Below are positions 50,701 through 62,739 of a stretch of DNA of 64,000 nucleotides, piece after piece. Position numbers and translations under genes: made by a program. Source of the stretch: Agrostemma githago. Its lineage: Eukaryota > Streptophyta > Magnoliopsida > Caryophyllales > Caryophyllaceae. The stretch's first letter is position 1; every line of letters begins with the position of its first letter. The DNA is taken from contig OY288251.1 of the NCBI GenBank assembly GCA_958450325.1, forward strand, positions 17,978,976-18,042,975, written 5' to 3'. The notes under the pieces are model-generated. The model did no database searches, had not been told where the DNA came from, and saw nothing but the letters and a program-made list of their open reading frames with translations.

Positions 50701-51250
50701 CTAGTGAAAGTCTAGCCTTGTGCACACTGATCGAATATCCATAACGCCATTTTGAATATTTTATTTATTATCGTTATAAATTGGTTTGCAGGTTGGCAAA
50801 TATTTTTATGTTTCTTCGGAAACCCTTTTGATTAATTTGTTTTACACTAAAGCTTATTTTAAAATGCTGTTTTACTGTTTTCCATTTTTCCTATTTTTCC
50901 TATATTAGTAATTACTGTTTTAAAATCCTGTTATACGGCTGGGAGAACGTTGACGCTGCTCCCCACTGATTGTGGCTGTTATGTTTTTAACATGGCAGGT
51001 ATATGTTTTCCTTCGGGTGGGCTAGCGAGCAGTTATGGATCCTGCTTGTTTTAATCAGATCACTGTATTATGGATTGTTAAAACCCTTTTTATGGATTTT
51101 TATTTTTTATTTTTTTTTAAGCCATTTTTTTTATGGCTTATGTATTGACTTACCATTTTTATTTAATCAAGACATAGCTACAGTGTCTTATAATCCCACT
51201 TCTACAGTGTTTCCGCCACTGTATTGCGTTAGAATTTCTAGTGGATTACA
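47749..51250 (+). repeat. First 3.5-kb LTR of the LARD-like element
   Basis: 3,502 bp. Close to 54234-57741 (about 1% different in the parts I compared by eye) and more distantly related to the solo LTR at 20407-23942. No gene inside; ORFs at 48205-48542 recur at 54636-55078 only because the LTR is repeated. Confidence 0.92.
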
Positions 51251-54233
51251 GTTGGTATCAGAGCATCACTGCTCCCAACGCTTACACCTGAAATTAGGGA
51301 AAATTCCAGTAAATTATTTAAACAGTAAATAAAAATATTGTTAGATATGGGTAGAAACAAATAAGGACTTATTTGTTTAGCTTTCCTGTTCCTGAAACTC
51401 AATGGTTAGCTTTGAATATTTGTTTTATATGTCCAAGAAGAAGATGATGAGTGGACAAGATGTTGACTTGATGCTGCTCCAGATCGGGACAAGACCTGCT
51501 TAGAACTCTCAACGCCTGCTGACTCGAGTGGACAACTTGGTGCTCCAAGAAAGATGCCGATGGTAATTTTTAGCTCCGGTTCAGTTTACTTAAGCTACAG
51601 GCCAGATGATCAAGAGTCGATTCCTGTTCCGTGATGTCGCAGTAGATCCAGATGGAGCGACCCAATACTTATGTGCTCGTTCCTCTACAAGAAGATGAAG
51701 TAAGCCTTTTGGATCCTGCGTGAACTCTGGAGGCCCGAAGATTCTCCTCTGGTTCAAGAACTTAGTAATATAGTATCATCGACTCTTTTCTTCCTTCCTC
51801 TACTTCTTCTAATTCTTCTCTTTTATATATTCTCTTCTTCATCCGCTTGGTGAATCTTTGTTATATTCTTCTACTCTACCATCTCTCTCTTGAGATTCTT
51901 TGGCTAGACCGATTTTCGTCTCAGTGAACCCCGTGAAAGGATATAGATGTTTTAAGTTTAGTAAACCCTTGTTACCTATGGCTTGAGGATTGTGAGTTAT
52001 ACCCTGTTATCTATCTTAGTAAGCTTTTGAGGATCGATTTGAATGATAAATTGTCAATTAATGGAATTAGGTTGGTACTTTACACACTGAACTTTGGGTT
52101 ATAGGTTACTTGATTATTTGGAGGACTTAGAGTTGAATATATTTTGGGGTAGTAAGAGTATATTGTATTTGATGGATACCTAGTACCTAATTTAACCTAG
52201 AACCGAACCAAGTGTAGATAATAATAGTATTTTGGGATTCCTACCTAATGCTTATTTGATGGAAGCGTCGTGAATATTCGGGATCATAGAGTGTTGGTTA
52301 AAGTGTTAACCCGAATGTTGTGGTACCATAAAAGGTTTTCATTAATACCGTTAGAAATTTTGGTTAACATAGATTACCCTTGTTTCTTAAGGATTAGATC
52401 GTTGATCGTTGTTTAAGGTTGTAAGCTATGAACTTTGGAGTTGAGTGATCTAAAATTGGATAAATTGTTGTTAACCTTGAAAAGGAGAAACATATTGCCA
52501 TTAGAGGTTGGAGTTATCGCATTGTTTTGAGGAATACTTAATGCGAATCATCTTAATGGATTTATAGTTCAGAACCTTAGACCAACGAGATTGTGGCTTC
52601 GTTGAGTTATTAAATACTTGTGGTTACACCATTACGATTAGAAATTTGATGGACTTCTCTGAAACATTAATCGAATGACGTGTTTGAAGATGTGAGTATT
52701 TGCGCCATTACCTATAGGTTTGAGCGTGTTTGAGGATTTATTGTACTTTCCCAACTTCTGTCCTTGTGGTATTATAAATATGTTGGTGATCATTTTTGAG
52801 GATTTCGTGTCCGAACATTGTTAATTGGTGGATTTTATTTAGTCTTCCTTACTCGAGTTCAGACCTTATGAGCTTTAAATTTATGAACATTAATGATTAC
52901 GAGTTTCGGTATGTTTTGATAACCGTTGGAATCTTAATTAAAGGATTAGTCTAAATCATTTGTGGTTTCTTACTATACCAATTGAAAGATTATTTAAGTA
53001 TGTAAGACTTAATTTTGGAGGTTGTAGATTGAGTAGGACCACCCTGTACTGATATTGGACTTAGCATTATTTGATGGGACTTAGGAACCCGTGTTTGTGG
53101 GAGTCGTGCTAGGAATCTCGAGATGGTTAATTTCTTCTATAATCCTTGAGAGCTCTTTTTGATTCTTAACTTCGTCTTCCTTTCTGCTTCTCTTGAATTC
53201 TGTTACGGTAACTCCTGCCATTCCCTTTGACCTTTATCGATTTTGAAAACTCTTATTTTAATTTATTGTTTATCCTTGACTCTATTTATCCGATCCGTTC
53301 ATTATTTCCCCGAACTCATGAAAAGTTTGACTAATTTAAAATTTTTGATTTTCGTTAAATTTTAACATTTTGAAGCATAATTTCAAATTTTAAAACTCCC
53401 CATTTTTTAAAAACTTTGAGCAATTTAACATTTTGGAATATCGTGAAATTTAACATTTTTGAATTTAAGAACTTTATATTTCACTTTTGTTTTATCGTTG
53501 GTTGATAATTATATCTAGATCTGTTTCAAAATGCCTTAATAATTTATTTTAAATTATTTCAAAATTATTTCGTTTTTATTTTCAGGCAATCAGACTTTTA
53601 TGAAGACTTTCATATTTCCATATTCAATTTCTATATGATTATTACATAAAACGTTTTAACATTGTCGAAATTATTTTATGTTCAAGTTTGGTAACATTTT
53701 TGAAAACTTTCATAATTACTTTGATAACATTTTCGAAATTTTAATATTTTGAAATTAGTTTTCGTTTTATTGTTGGTGGACTTTTGAATCTGTTATTGAA
53801 AATGTTTGACGACTGGTTCGATTTTTACTAACCACAAAATTTGATTTTTCCAAACTAAATTTGGTTTTGTCATAAAACGAAATATTATCGGATTATTTTT
53901 AATCAAATTGTTTTACTTTGTTTTGAAAGTGTTTTGGTTACCCTATTTTCTACGACTTTGTTTACAAATGTTATTTAACGTTGTTATTTTATCAAATAAC
54001 TTTACTTTACGATTTCATTAATCAAAAGATTTTAAACTTCGGGTTGGTTAGCCCAATTCTTCTTGGAATAGATATTTGGCTTCGATTTCGTATCACCTTG
54101 AAGGTTGTAAAATTTTCTTTTAAAACAAATTTTTATGCCAAAATTATATCCTCACCTTTTCGAGGGGGTAGTCTTGTTTCCTTTCTACTTATTCTTAGTT
54201 TCGAGGACGAAACTTTCTTTTAGTGGGGAGGAT
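51251..54233 (+). other. Non-coding internal region of the LARD-like element
   Basis: Starts with a primer site (TGGTATCAGAGC, 51253-51264) and ends with a purine tract (AGTGGGGAGGAT, 54222-54233). No gag, protease, RT, RNase H or integrase motif in any frame. A pyrimidine-rich segment lies at 51780-51850. The ORF at 53981-54223 shows no recognisable domain; its end may preserve the last codons of an ancestral Ty3 polyprotein, which is speculative. Confidence 0.8.
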
Positions 54234-57200
54234 TGTAACACCCGCTATTTTTCCTAGCATATTTATTCTTTCCGTTAGGACTCCGTCTTAACCCTGTCAC
54301 TTTTCGGCCTCATATTTCATCATTTTACTAAGCTCTATTTTAATGTTTGAGTTTAATGATATTTATTTATATTTTAAAGATTTTTATTCTATTAAATCCA
54401 TTTATTTAGTTTTCTTCGTAAACTAATTAATTTTCCGCGAAGAATTCTATTTCTCTTCGAATTGACGTTTTTAAGCTCGAATTTAAGTCATTCCTTTTCC
54501 TAAAAATGTTTAAATACATTTATCTAATATTTTCAACTAGTAAATATTTTTATTTACAAAAATTTAGTCGTTAATGATTTTATTACAAAGCTTCGCGATT
54601 AATTATTTTCTTACGCGAGGTTTACTCGAATTACTTTGAAATGCTTTTATCTATTTTACGATTATACTTTTTATCAACTTATAAATAATTTGAGGCCATT
54701 TTCTCACTTTTTGGACCGACTAAGCCTCTGGTCAGGAATTTTATTACGTTTTATTAATACGTTTCATTTTATCACGTTAAACCGTAAAACGTATGATTAT
54801 TTTTCTTCCATTTATTCCTTGCATTATTGTCAAACTTTTCATCCTCCCTTGCTTGTTCATTTTGGATGGCCATATGTGGTAGAGTAGCATTGTTTTCATC
54901 AACTCATTCACTCACATTTATACACCAAAGACCTTCCATCCTCCTTATTCATTCTTGTCATAAAAAAAATATATTCAACCAATCTTCCTCTCTTTTTGGC
55001 CATGACTCCAGCAGCCTCTCAAGGCTAATTCTTGCTTCAAATCGAGTCATAATTGTCTCGTTTTCATCGTCAAATTAATCGTTATTCCGATCCTTCCGTT
55101 AAGGTAATAAGCGATGTGGTTTTCGAGCAATTTTTACCTTGATTTTTATTAGTTTTCTCATGGTATTTTTCTGCCATGATTTCCGTGTTTGGTAGGATTT
55201 TTGGACGATCCCGAAGCCGACGAATATATTATCGACTCAGACTTGGAGTAGAGGTAACGTCGATGTTACTCGGTATTTCATGATTTTAATTGAGTATTTG
55301 CATGTATATATTTTTATATTTTATTTTGGCAATATATGTATGTCACGGATTCTGGAAAATTTTTAAAGTTGAAAATTTGTATGTTTCGGTATTTTTATCG
55401 CTTTTACGAGATTAACGATTAAATTGTTATATTAATTTGTAAAATCGTAATAATCGGCCTAAACATGTAATATATGTTTATATTCTGGAAAATTGTTGTT
55501 TTTGATGATTTTTAATAATTTAGTATTTTTCTGATATTTTTGATATCGATTATTGAATTATTACCGTTTTCGGACAAAAACGATTAAAAACCGATTTTTA
55601 GTTCTGGTACTTAAACATTTTATTTTAATCTGATTTTTGACGTGGTGAAACCTTCTGGTGAAATAGAATTTTCTGATTTGTTTCATAATTTTTAGGAATT
55701 GTTAAGTGGATGAATTAATTAATCACTTTAAATCATCGTTTATCGTTAAAACCGTGTTTGTTGTTTAAATTCTCGATTTCTGGTCTTTGGTTTAAATCTG
55801 GAAAAAATTATGATTCTGATGATTTCATATTAAAATGTAATTTTATGATTTTTAGTGCCTTAATAAAATGTTAGGAACGATAAGTTTTTTAAATGGAATC
55901 GTTAATTGTGAAAACAGGTTTTAAAGACAGTTTTGACGGGATTTATTAAATCTGGAATTTTTGGAAATCTGGAAAAAGGGTAGATTCTGGAAAATCATGA
56001 TTTTTAGGTTTAATAATAATTTTTGGATATTAATACTTAAATCGTTTTGTAATTACTATTTTTATTAATCGTTATTGTCGAGATTGGACGATTAACGAGA
56101 AAACGCTTTAAAAACCGAGTTTTAGAATTCTGGAAATTTTCTTTTCTGGACAGAATGTCCATAAATATAATTTAACTATTTTACGTAATTTTTGTACTAA
56201 TTATTAAAGTCTTTAATTAATAAATATTGATTTTCGGACAAATTGTGATTTATCGTTAAAATGCTTCGTCTTACCTAAAAGAATTATTTTTCCAGCAATT
56301 TTGAAAGTATTTAAATCTGAAACTTTAAAAGTTAAATCATCCCTTAACATACTCTAAATATATTTGTTGGTTTAATTAAATAAAGACGTTCAAATATTTA
56401 ATTTGATGTTTGCCGTAAAATCCTATACTATCTATAATTTTATTTGTCGAAGCTAATAATAATTAGGGAATTTTAGCTTTTTAACTTTTGAAAACACCCT
56501 AATTAGTAATATTAAAATGTTTAAGACAATTTTAATCATTTTATAACACTTTACGATATTTTAATAATTTCATAAAATCAAACGATCTTACTTTAATAAT
56601 TAATATCGTTAATGCCGAAAGTATTAGTTTTATAAACCTATATCGTTTACTAAAAATGTGGTATTAGTATGAACTAATATTTTCATTATTTTGATATAAT
56701 GCTATTTTTAGTAAAGTTTCTAAAAATAGAAGTTTCCTAAAATAGAAAGTTTCCTCTTTTGGAAAGTGATTCCTTTTTCCCTTTTGTTCTCTTATTATTA
56801 TAATGATCATATCTCTTGAATATATCGATAATGGCTTGTTTTGGAGTTATGGAATAAAGTCAAGTGTGGGGTTAGAGTAATAATCTGGGGTGTACGTTTT
56901 TGCCATCAGCTATAAAGCCGGTGTGCCCATTTGGGGCACATTTGGTCGTTGAACTGAGCATGGTTTGTGTTCAGGAGAGTGTGCATTCTGCCCTTAAGCT
57001 AGATATCGCATCGTGTTAGTCGCCGTCAGTTGAACTGGATACATTTGGTGTCCAGGAGGGGTGTATACTACTTAAACCAGGACCTCGCTGCACGCAGTCC
57101 TGTTATAGTTGAGTTGCCTAGTTAGAGACTGGATTCTATTATGAGTTAAGTCTACAGTTCTCGAAGCTAGTTTCCAGTATTGTCCTAGTGAAAGTCTAGC

Positions 57201-57741
57201 CTTGTGCACACTGATCGAATATCCATAACGTCATTTTGAATATTTTATTTATTATCCATATAAATTGGTTTGCAGGTTGGCAAATATTTTTATGTTTCTT
57301 CGGAAACCCTTTTGATTAATTTGTTTTACACTAAAGCTTATTTTAAAATGCTGTTTTACTGTTTTTCATTTTTCCTATTTTTCCTATATTAGTAATTACT
57401 GTTTTAAAATCCTGTTATACGGCTGGGAGAACGTTGACGCTGCTCCCCACTGATTGTGGCTGTTATGTTTTTAACATGGCAGGTATATGTTTTCCTTCGG
57501 GTGGGCTAGCGAGCAGTTATGGATCCTGCTTGTTTTAATCAGATCACTGTATTATGGATTGTTAAAACCCTTTTTATGGATTTTAATTTTTTTTTTTTTT
57601 TTTGAAGCCATTTTTTTTATTTTATGGCTTATGTATTGACTTACCATTTTTATTTAATCAAGACATAGCTACAGTGTGTTATAATCCCACTTCTACAGTG
57701 TTTCCGCCACTGTATTGCGTTAGAATTTCTAGGGGATTACA
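54234..57741 (+). repeat. Second 3.5-kb LTR of the LARD-like element
   Basis: 3,508 bp, TG...CA. Followed not by host sequence but by another primer site (57744-57755). Confidence 0.92.
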
Positions 57742-58141
57742 GTTGGTATCAGAGCATCACTGCTCCCAACGCTTACACCTGAAATTAGGGAAAATTCCAG
57801 TAAATTATTTAAACAGTAAATAAAAATATTGTTAGATATGGGTAGAAACAAATAAGGACTTATTTGTTTAGCTTTCCTGTTCCTGAAACTCAATGGTTAG
57901 CTTTGAATATTTGTTTTATATGTCCAAGAAGAAGATGATGAGTGGACAAGATGTTGACTTGATGCTGCTCCAGATCGGGACAAGACCTGCTTAGAACTCT
58001 CAACGCCTGCTGACTCGAGTGGACAACTTGGTGCTCCAAGAAAGATGCCGATGGTAATTTTTAGCTCCGGTTCAGTTTACTTAAGCTACAGGCCAGATGA
58101 TCAAGAGTCGATTCCTGTTCCGTGATGTCGCAGTAGATCCA
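57742..58141 (+). repeat. 400-bp second copy of the internal 5' end
   Basis: Matches 51251-51650 base for base as far as I could see, including the primer site, and stops at GTAGATCCA. Copia integrase sequence begins immediately after. Confidence 0.92.
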
Positions 58142-59106
58142 AAAAGATAGTCAGCACGTCACGACCACTACAACTGTTGCATATTGATTTGTGTGGTCCT
58201 ATGAGAGTTCGTAGTAGAGGTGGAAGTCGCTATGTATTGGTGATTGTTAATGATTACTCTAGATTTGTATGGGCATTATTTTTAAGTTCCAAAGATGAAG
58301 CATTTGATGAATTTCTAATATGGTTAAAAAGGGTTCAAAACAAACTTGATCTAAAACTTGTGTCAATTAGAACCGACCATGGAACCGAATTTGAGAACTC
58401 ATCTTTTGGTGCTTATTGTGATGATAATGGAGTAGATCACAACTTTTCGGCCCCTGGGACACCTCAACAAAATGGCGTTGTAGAACGCATGAATAGAACT
58501 CTTGAAAGCATGGCTAGAACTATGTTGTTATGTAGTAAGCTACCTAGAAACTTTTGGGCCGAAGCGGTAAACACCGCTTGCTACATTCATAATAGAGTCA
58601 TGGTTAGAAGTATAATAAATAAGACTCCCTATGAGTTTCTACGTGGTAGAAAACCGAATATCTCCTATTTTAGATGCTTTGGAAGCAAGTGTTTTGTGCA
58701 TAATAATGGTAAAAATAACTTAGGAAAATTCGACCCCCGTAGTGACGAAGCCGTGTTCATAGGGTATGCCGATCATAGTAAAGCTTACAAGGTTTATAAT
58801 AAAAGAACCCTGATGATCGAAGAAAGTGTGCATGTCATATTTGATGAATCTAGTCTTTTTGAGCAGGTACAACATGATGATGAAGAAGATGAAGAATTCG
58901 AAATAGGCCTTGCTCGAAAAGAACACACACTTGAAGATGAGCAAAACGGAGCTGCTGAGCAACAGTCTGCCAGACTGTTACCTGAAGACGAAGGCACAAG
59001 TTCAGAGGGAAATAATGATCCTCCTGAAAGTAACCTTCAAGGAGATAATGATGAAGCAGCAGCTAATGCCCAAGGACCAGAGGAGTCCTTAGAATCTGGT
59101 GTGTAA
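58142..59106 (+). pseudogene. Integrase core of the Sirevirus-like element
   Basis: Resumes as KIVSTSRPLQLLHIDLCGPM with the first catalytic Asp in HIDLCGP, second in RTDHGTEFEN, and Glu in NGVVERMNRT. Then a C-terminal part (YFRCFGSKCFVHN; DEAVFIGYADHSKAY). A few residues between CKHVR (47748) and this restart were lost at the LARD junction. The frame ends at TAA 59104-59106 in an acidic linker rich in Glu, which also carries a perfect AACAGTCTG/CAGACTGTT palindrome (58971-58989). Confidence 0.9.
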
Positions 59107-59154
59107 GCATCGACTCTCAGCCATGAAGCAACAGTCGGAAGAACTGTTACAGTC

Positions 59155-60786
59155 GGGGGGGGGAAGAAACTTTCATTCCAAGGAAGTGGAAGAATCAAAG
59201 CTCATACCCCCTCTCAAATCTGACTATTGACTTGAAATCTGGAGTAAAGACAAGATCATCCCTCAACAATTTCTACTCTTGCAACGCTTTCGTCTCTCAA
59301 ATCGAACCGCCCAATGTCACAGTCGCTCTGACTGATGCCGTCTGGTTGATAGCAATGCAAGAAGAGCTTGTTCAATTCAAGAGGAATGAGGTATGGCATC
59401 TTGTCCCTAGGCCCTCTAATCGTACCGTCATTGGTACTAGATGGGTCTTTCGCAATAAGCTAAACCCTAAACGATTCCGGTGAAATCGTAAGGAACAAGG
59501 CTAGACTAGTGGTGGAAAGTTATAATCAACAAGAAGGTATCGAATATGACGAAACCTATGCACCGGTAGCTAGATTTGAGGCCATAAGGCTCCTAATAGC
59601 TTTTGCAGCTCACAAAGGCATCAAACTTTTTCAAATGGATGTTAAAACCGCTTTCCTAAATGGTTATTTAGAGGAAGATGTCTTTGTGGAGCAACCTCCG
59701 GGTTTTATAAATAATGATTATCCCGAACATGTTTTTAAACTTGACAAAGCACTTTATGGTTGAAAACAAGCCCCGAGAGCTTGGTACGATCGCTTGTCAA
59801 CGTTTTTGCTTGAAAATGGTTTTCGTAGAGGTTCGGTGGATAAGACATTATTTATATTTGGAGGAACTAGTGAACTCCTTACTCTTTATTTTTCTAATCT
59901 AATGAAATCGGAGTTTGAGATGAGCATGATGGGTGAACTCGGATTCTTTCTCGGTCTTCAAATCAAGCAATCAAAAGAAGGAATTATGATTCACCAACAA
60001 AAGTACATCAAGGACATGCTAACTAAATTCGGGATGACCAATGCTAAGACATACACTACACTGATGGTATCATCGTCCAAATTGGACAAGGATGAAAGTG
60101 GTAAGAATGTTAGCGAATCGCTGTATAGAGGTATGATAGGCTCACTTCTCTACTTAACCGCAAGTCGTCCCGATATATTATTTAGTGTTTGTTTGTGTGC
60201 CCGTTTCCAAGCAAATCCCAAAGAATCCCATTTTAAAGTCGTAAAACGCATTGTTCGGTATTTGGTTGGAACACAAGAGCTTTATCTATGGTACCCCTTA
60301 AGTTGTCCTTTCGACCTTGTAGGTTTCTCGGACGCAGACTATGCGGGGTGTTCGGTCGATCGAAAGAGTACTTCGGGTGTCGCTACCTTCTTAGGTCCGT
60401 GTCTCATTTCATGGGGTTCGAAGAAGCAAAACACCGTTGCTCTCTCCACGGCCGAAAGTGAATATGTGGCCGCCGCTCATTGTTTTTCTCAAGTATTGTG
60501 GGTACGACAACAACTTGTCGATTTTGGTATGATTTATGACTCTATTCCTTTAATGTGTGATAATACGAGTGCCATAAACATATCTAAAAATCCGATCCAA
60601 CATTCTCGAACTAAGCATATAGATATATGTCACCACTTTATTAGAGATCACGTAGAAAAGGGTCACATTAAGCTAAATTTTTGCAATACCGAAGACCAAA
60701 TTGCCGATATATTTACTAAGCCACTAGCAAGAGACCAATTCGAGAAGTTTCGACTAGAAATTGGTTTGATTAATTTTTCTAATTGA
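59155..60786 (+). pseudogene. RT and RNase H of the Sirevirus-like element, catalytic motif deleted
   Basis: A run of nine G (59155-59163) marks a frameshift. Then WKNQSSYPLSNLTIDLKSGV and RT start (VWHLVPRPSNRTVIGTRWVF) to 59483. A second frameshift near 59470 leads into IVRNKARLVV, YDETYAPVARFEAIRLLIAF and FQMDVKTAFLNGYLEEDVFV. TGA at 59761 breaks LYG-KQAPRAW. TLFIFGGTSELL at about 59845 shows that the stretch with YVDD is missing in frame (about 16-18 residues). Beyond it, FFLGLQIKQSKEGI and RNase H (GFSDADYAGCSVDRKSTSG; STAESEYVAAAHC) are intact to the TGA at 60784. Confidence 0.9.
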
Positions 60787-61731
60787 CTATGTGTGATTTA
60801 TCGTTTTTCCTCGCATGATTGGCTAGACGAACCGATAATTCTTATTCTAGTGATTATGCATGCGACTTAGTCCTTAATCTTACTTAATGAATTAAATGAC
60901 ATTCTTTTGTGATGAATTTTGAATTGTGTGTATTAACCATTGTTTTTTTGTTTTTGGGAAGTTGTCAAAAAATAAAACTAATATCCCACATATTAACAAA
61001 ATATCCATCATATAATCTAGTAAATATTATATTCTATTATCCTCCAAATATTTCTTTTACCCAAAAAATATCTCCATCTCTTCTCTTTTTTCTCTTATTC
61101 ACGCCACCTTCACTTCTTTTTAATTTTTTTTACCTTCCCTATATTTGACAACTGCCCATCTTTTTCTCTCTCTCCTTTTCAAAATCTTTTTCACTATTTT
61201 TTCTCTTTCCTCTTTATTTCTTCCCCATCTTCTTTCCCATCATCATCACTCCTACACTCCTATTCTACCACTATTACCTTCCCCACAATATATTACCTTC
61301 CCCATATTCACCTTCCCCACAATATATTCACCTTCCCCATATTTACTCACCTTCCCCATATTAAACTATATCCACCTTATTCAACTATCTTTTTTATTCT
61401 ATCTCTTTTCCCATTTAAATTGGAATTTGGCTGACACGAAAAAAAAATAAAAAAATTGAAATTTGAAAAAAAAAAAGTGACGTATGTCAGTAACTCTTTT
61501 TCTCTTCATTGTTACATCCCATCTTCCTTTAAACTCCTCTTTAACCCTTTTACCCTTTCTTGTCATCTTCCTCTTCTACCTCCATAACTATGCCTCCAAG
61601 AAACTCCAAAATCCCAAAAAAAAACATACTAACTCCTCAAATGCAAAAGGAGCAAATGAAAGCCATATCAAGTCTTCCTCCCTCTCAAGAATCATCCTCC
61701 CACAACACCTCCCCATAAGTTCTTCTTCAAT
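60787..61731 (+). other. Pyrimidine-rich spacer between pol and the extra ORF
   Basis: Strongly C/T-rich on the plus strand from 61000 to 61600, with repeats of CACCTTCCCCATATT type at 61270-61365. An ATG at 61590 opens a short frame (MPPRNSKIPKKNILTPQMQK) that stops before the extra ORF and may be its original, now frame-shifted, N-terminus (a run of nine A follows its start). Confidence 0.5.
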
Positions 61732-62307
61732 TTGCTTATTCGATCAATCATTCCTAATAATGATAGAGGTAAGGTGTCCATCTACCAACACTACTTCCTT
61801 TATCATTTGATCAAACATAAGCCAATAAACTTGCCTGCCCTAATCCTCCACCGTCTCCATCACATCCAGACTCAAATCTCGACTCGAGCTCACCCTAGAA
61901 TTTTTCTTCCTTACTGCATGTGGTTATCCATGGTTTTTCGAGCTAAAGGGGTCCTTCTTCCTACTACGGTCGGTACTCACCGTTCCTATGATACTATGAC
62001 CAGTGGAATTATGGGTAAGATGTTGGTTGAGGTAATTAACAAGAAATTAGTAAGGGCTGCGGCGGGTTCTTCTCTTTGGGGTAAGCGTGATAAGCATGCA
62101 ACAGTCGAACCGACTGTTGCCAATGCAGCCATATTAGCGGAACTTGCTGGGTTTCGGGTTGAAGTTCTTGGGAGGTTGGATAAATTGGATGCAAGAATGG
62201 ATGAGATGCAAGGGAATATCGGGGTAATTTCTGCTTTGGTGGAGGGAAAATGTGGTGAAATGGATTCCGACGCTGATGATGATGAGGAGGAGTCTGATTC
62301 CTCTTAA
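61732..62307 (+). CDS. Extra 3' ORF of the Sirevirus-like element (envelope-like position)
   Basis: 191 codons between pol and the 3' LTR, where Sireviruses often carry an additional ORF. The text VSIYQHYFLYHLIKHKPINL and RIFLPYCMWLSMVFRAKGVL resembles the putative plant transposon protein domain found in such ORFs and in host gene fragments; this is by recall. A helical segment (VEVLGRLDKLDARMDEMQGN) and an acidic tail (DSDADDDEEESDSS) follow. No signal peptide or clear membrane segment. A perfect 10-bp-arm palindrome lies inside the frame (62098-62120). Confidence 0.6.
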   Translation: MLIRSIIPNNDRGKVSIYQHYFLYHLIKHKPINLPALILHRLHHIQTQISTRAHPRIFLPYCMWLSMVFRAKGVLLPTTVGTHRSYDTMTSGIMGKMLVEVINKKLVRAAAGSSLWGKRDKHATVEPTVANAAILAELAGFRVEVLGRLDKLDARMDEMQGNIGVISALVEGKCGEMDSDADDDEEESDSS

Positions 62308-62739
62308 TTAATCTCTCTTTTAAAAATCAAAAAAACTATTTTTATTAGTATCTTTTAAAGACAATGGTTTGTATGACTTTTTCTGGATTCTGTAACAATC
62401 TTGGTGACTGTTGTCTGTTGAATGCTTTTTAATTTGTTTTCGTAATGTTATGTGCCTATGTTCTATGTGTTTTCTACTGTGTCCGGAATTATGACAGGTT
62501 CTTTGATGATGCCAAGAGGGGGAAAAGGTAAAACACATGTCCTCAAGAACGAATTCTTGATCCTTCCTTGATAGTTCTTAGTTCTTATATCTAATATTTT
62601 GTCCAAGTATTGTTAGTTCTCCTTCTAAGCTTATAAACCCTTTACTATATGATTACTAATCTTGATAGACTAACCTTTTGAGGGGGAACTTGGGACATTA
62701 AGTTTTTTGCTTAGGCTTGTCATCATCAAAGGGGGAATT
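62308..62739 (+). other. 3' untranslated region with several purine tracts
   Basis: AGAGGGGGAAAAGG near 62513, TTGAGGGGGAACTTGGG near 62677, and CAAAGGGGGAATT immediately before the 3' LTR. Multiple polypurine tracts are a known Sirevirus trait. A degenerate AACAATC/GACTGTT repeat occurs near 62394. Confidence 0.75.

Larger units (their letters stand above)
47749..58141 (+). mobile_element. LARD-like element: LTR, non-coding internal, LTR, partial internal
   Basis: Two ~3.5-kb direct repeats (47749-51250, 54234-57741), both TGTAACACCCGC...GGATTACA, with an initiator-Met primer site after each and a purine tract before the second. Internal sequence (51251-54233, 3.0 kb) has no coding capacity. 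After the second LTR, the first 400 bp of internal sequence recur (57742-58141) and then host copia sequence resumes. This is the pattern left by LTR-LTR unequal recombination (a tandem unit) followed by deletion of the rest. No right-hand copy of the left flank TAGAA exists. Large LTRs plus non-coding interior match the LARD description. Confidence 0.88.
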
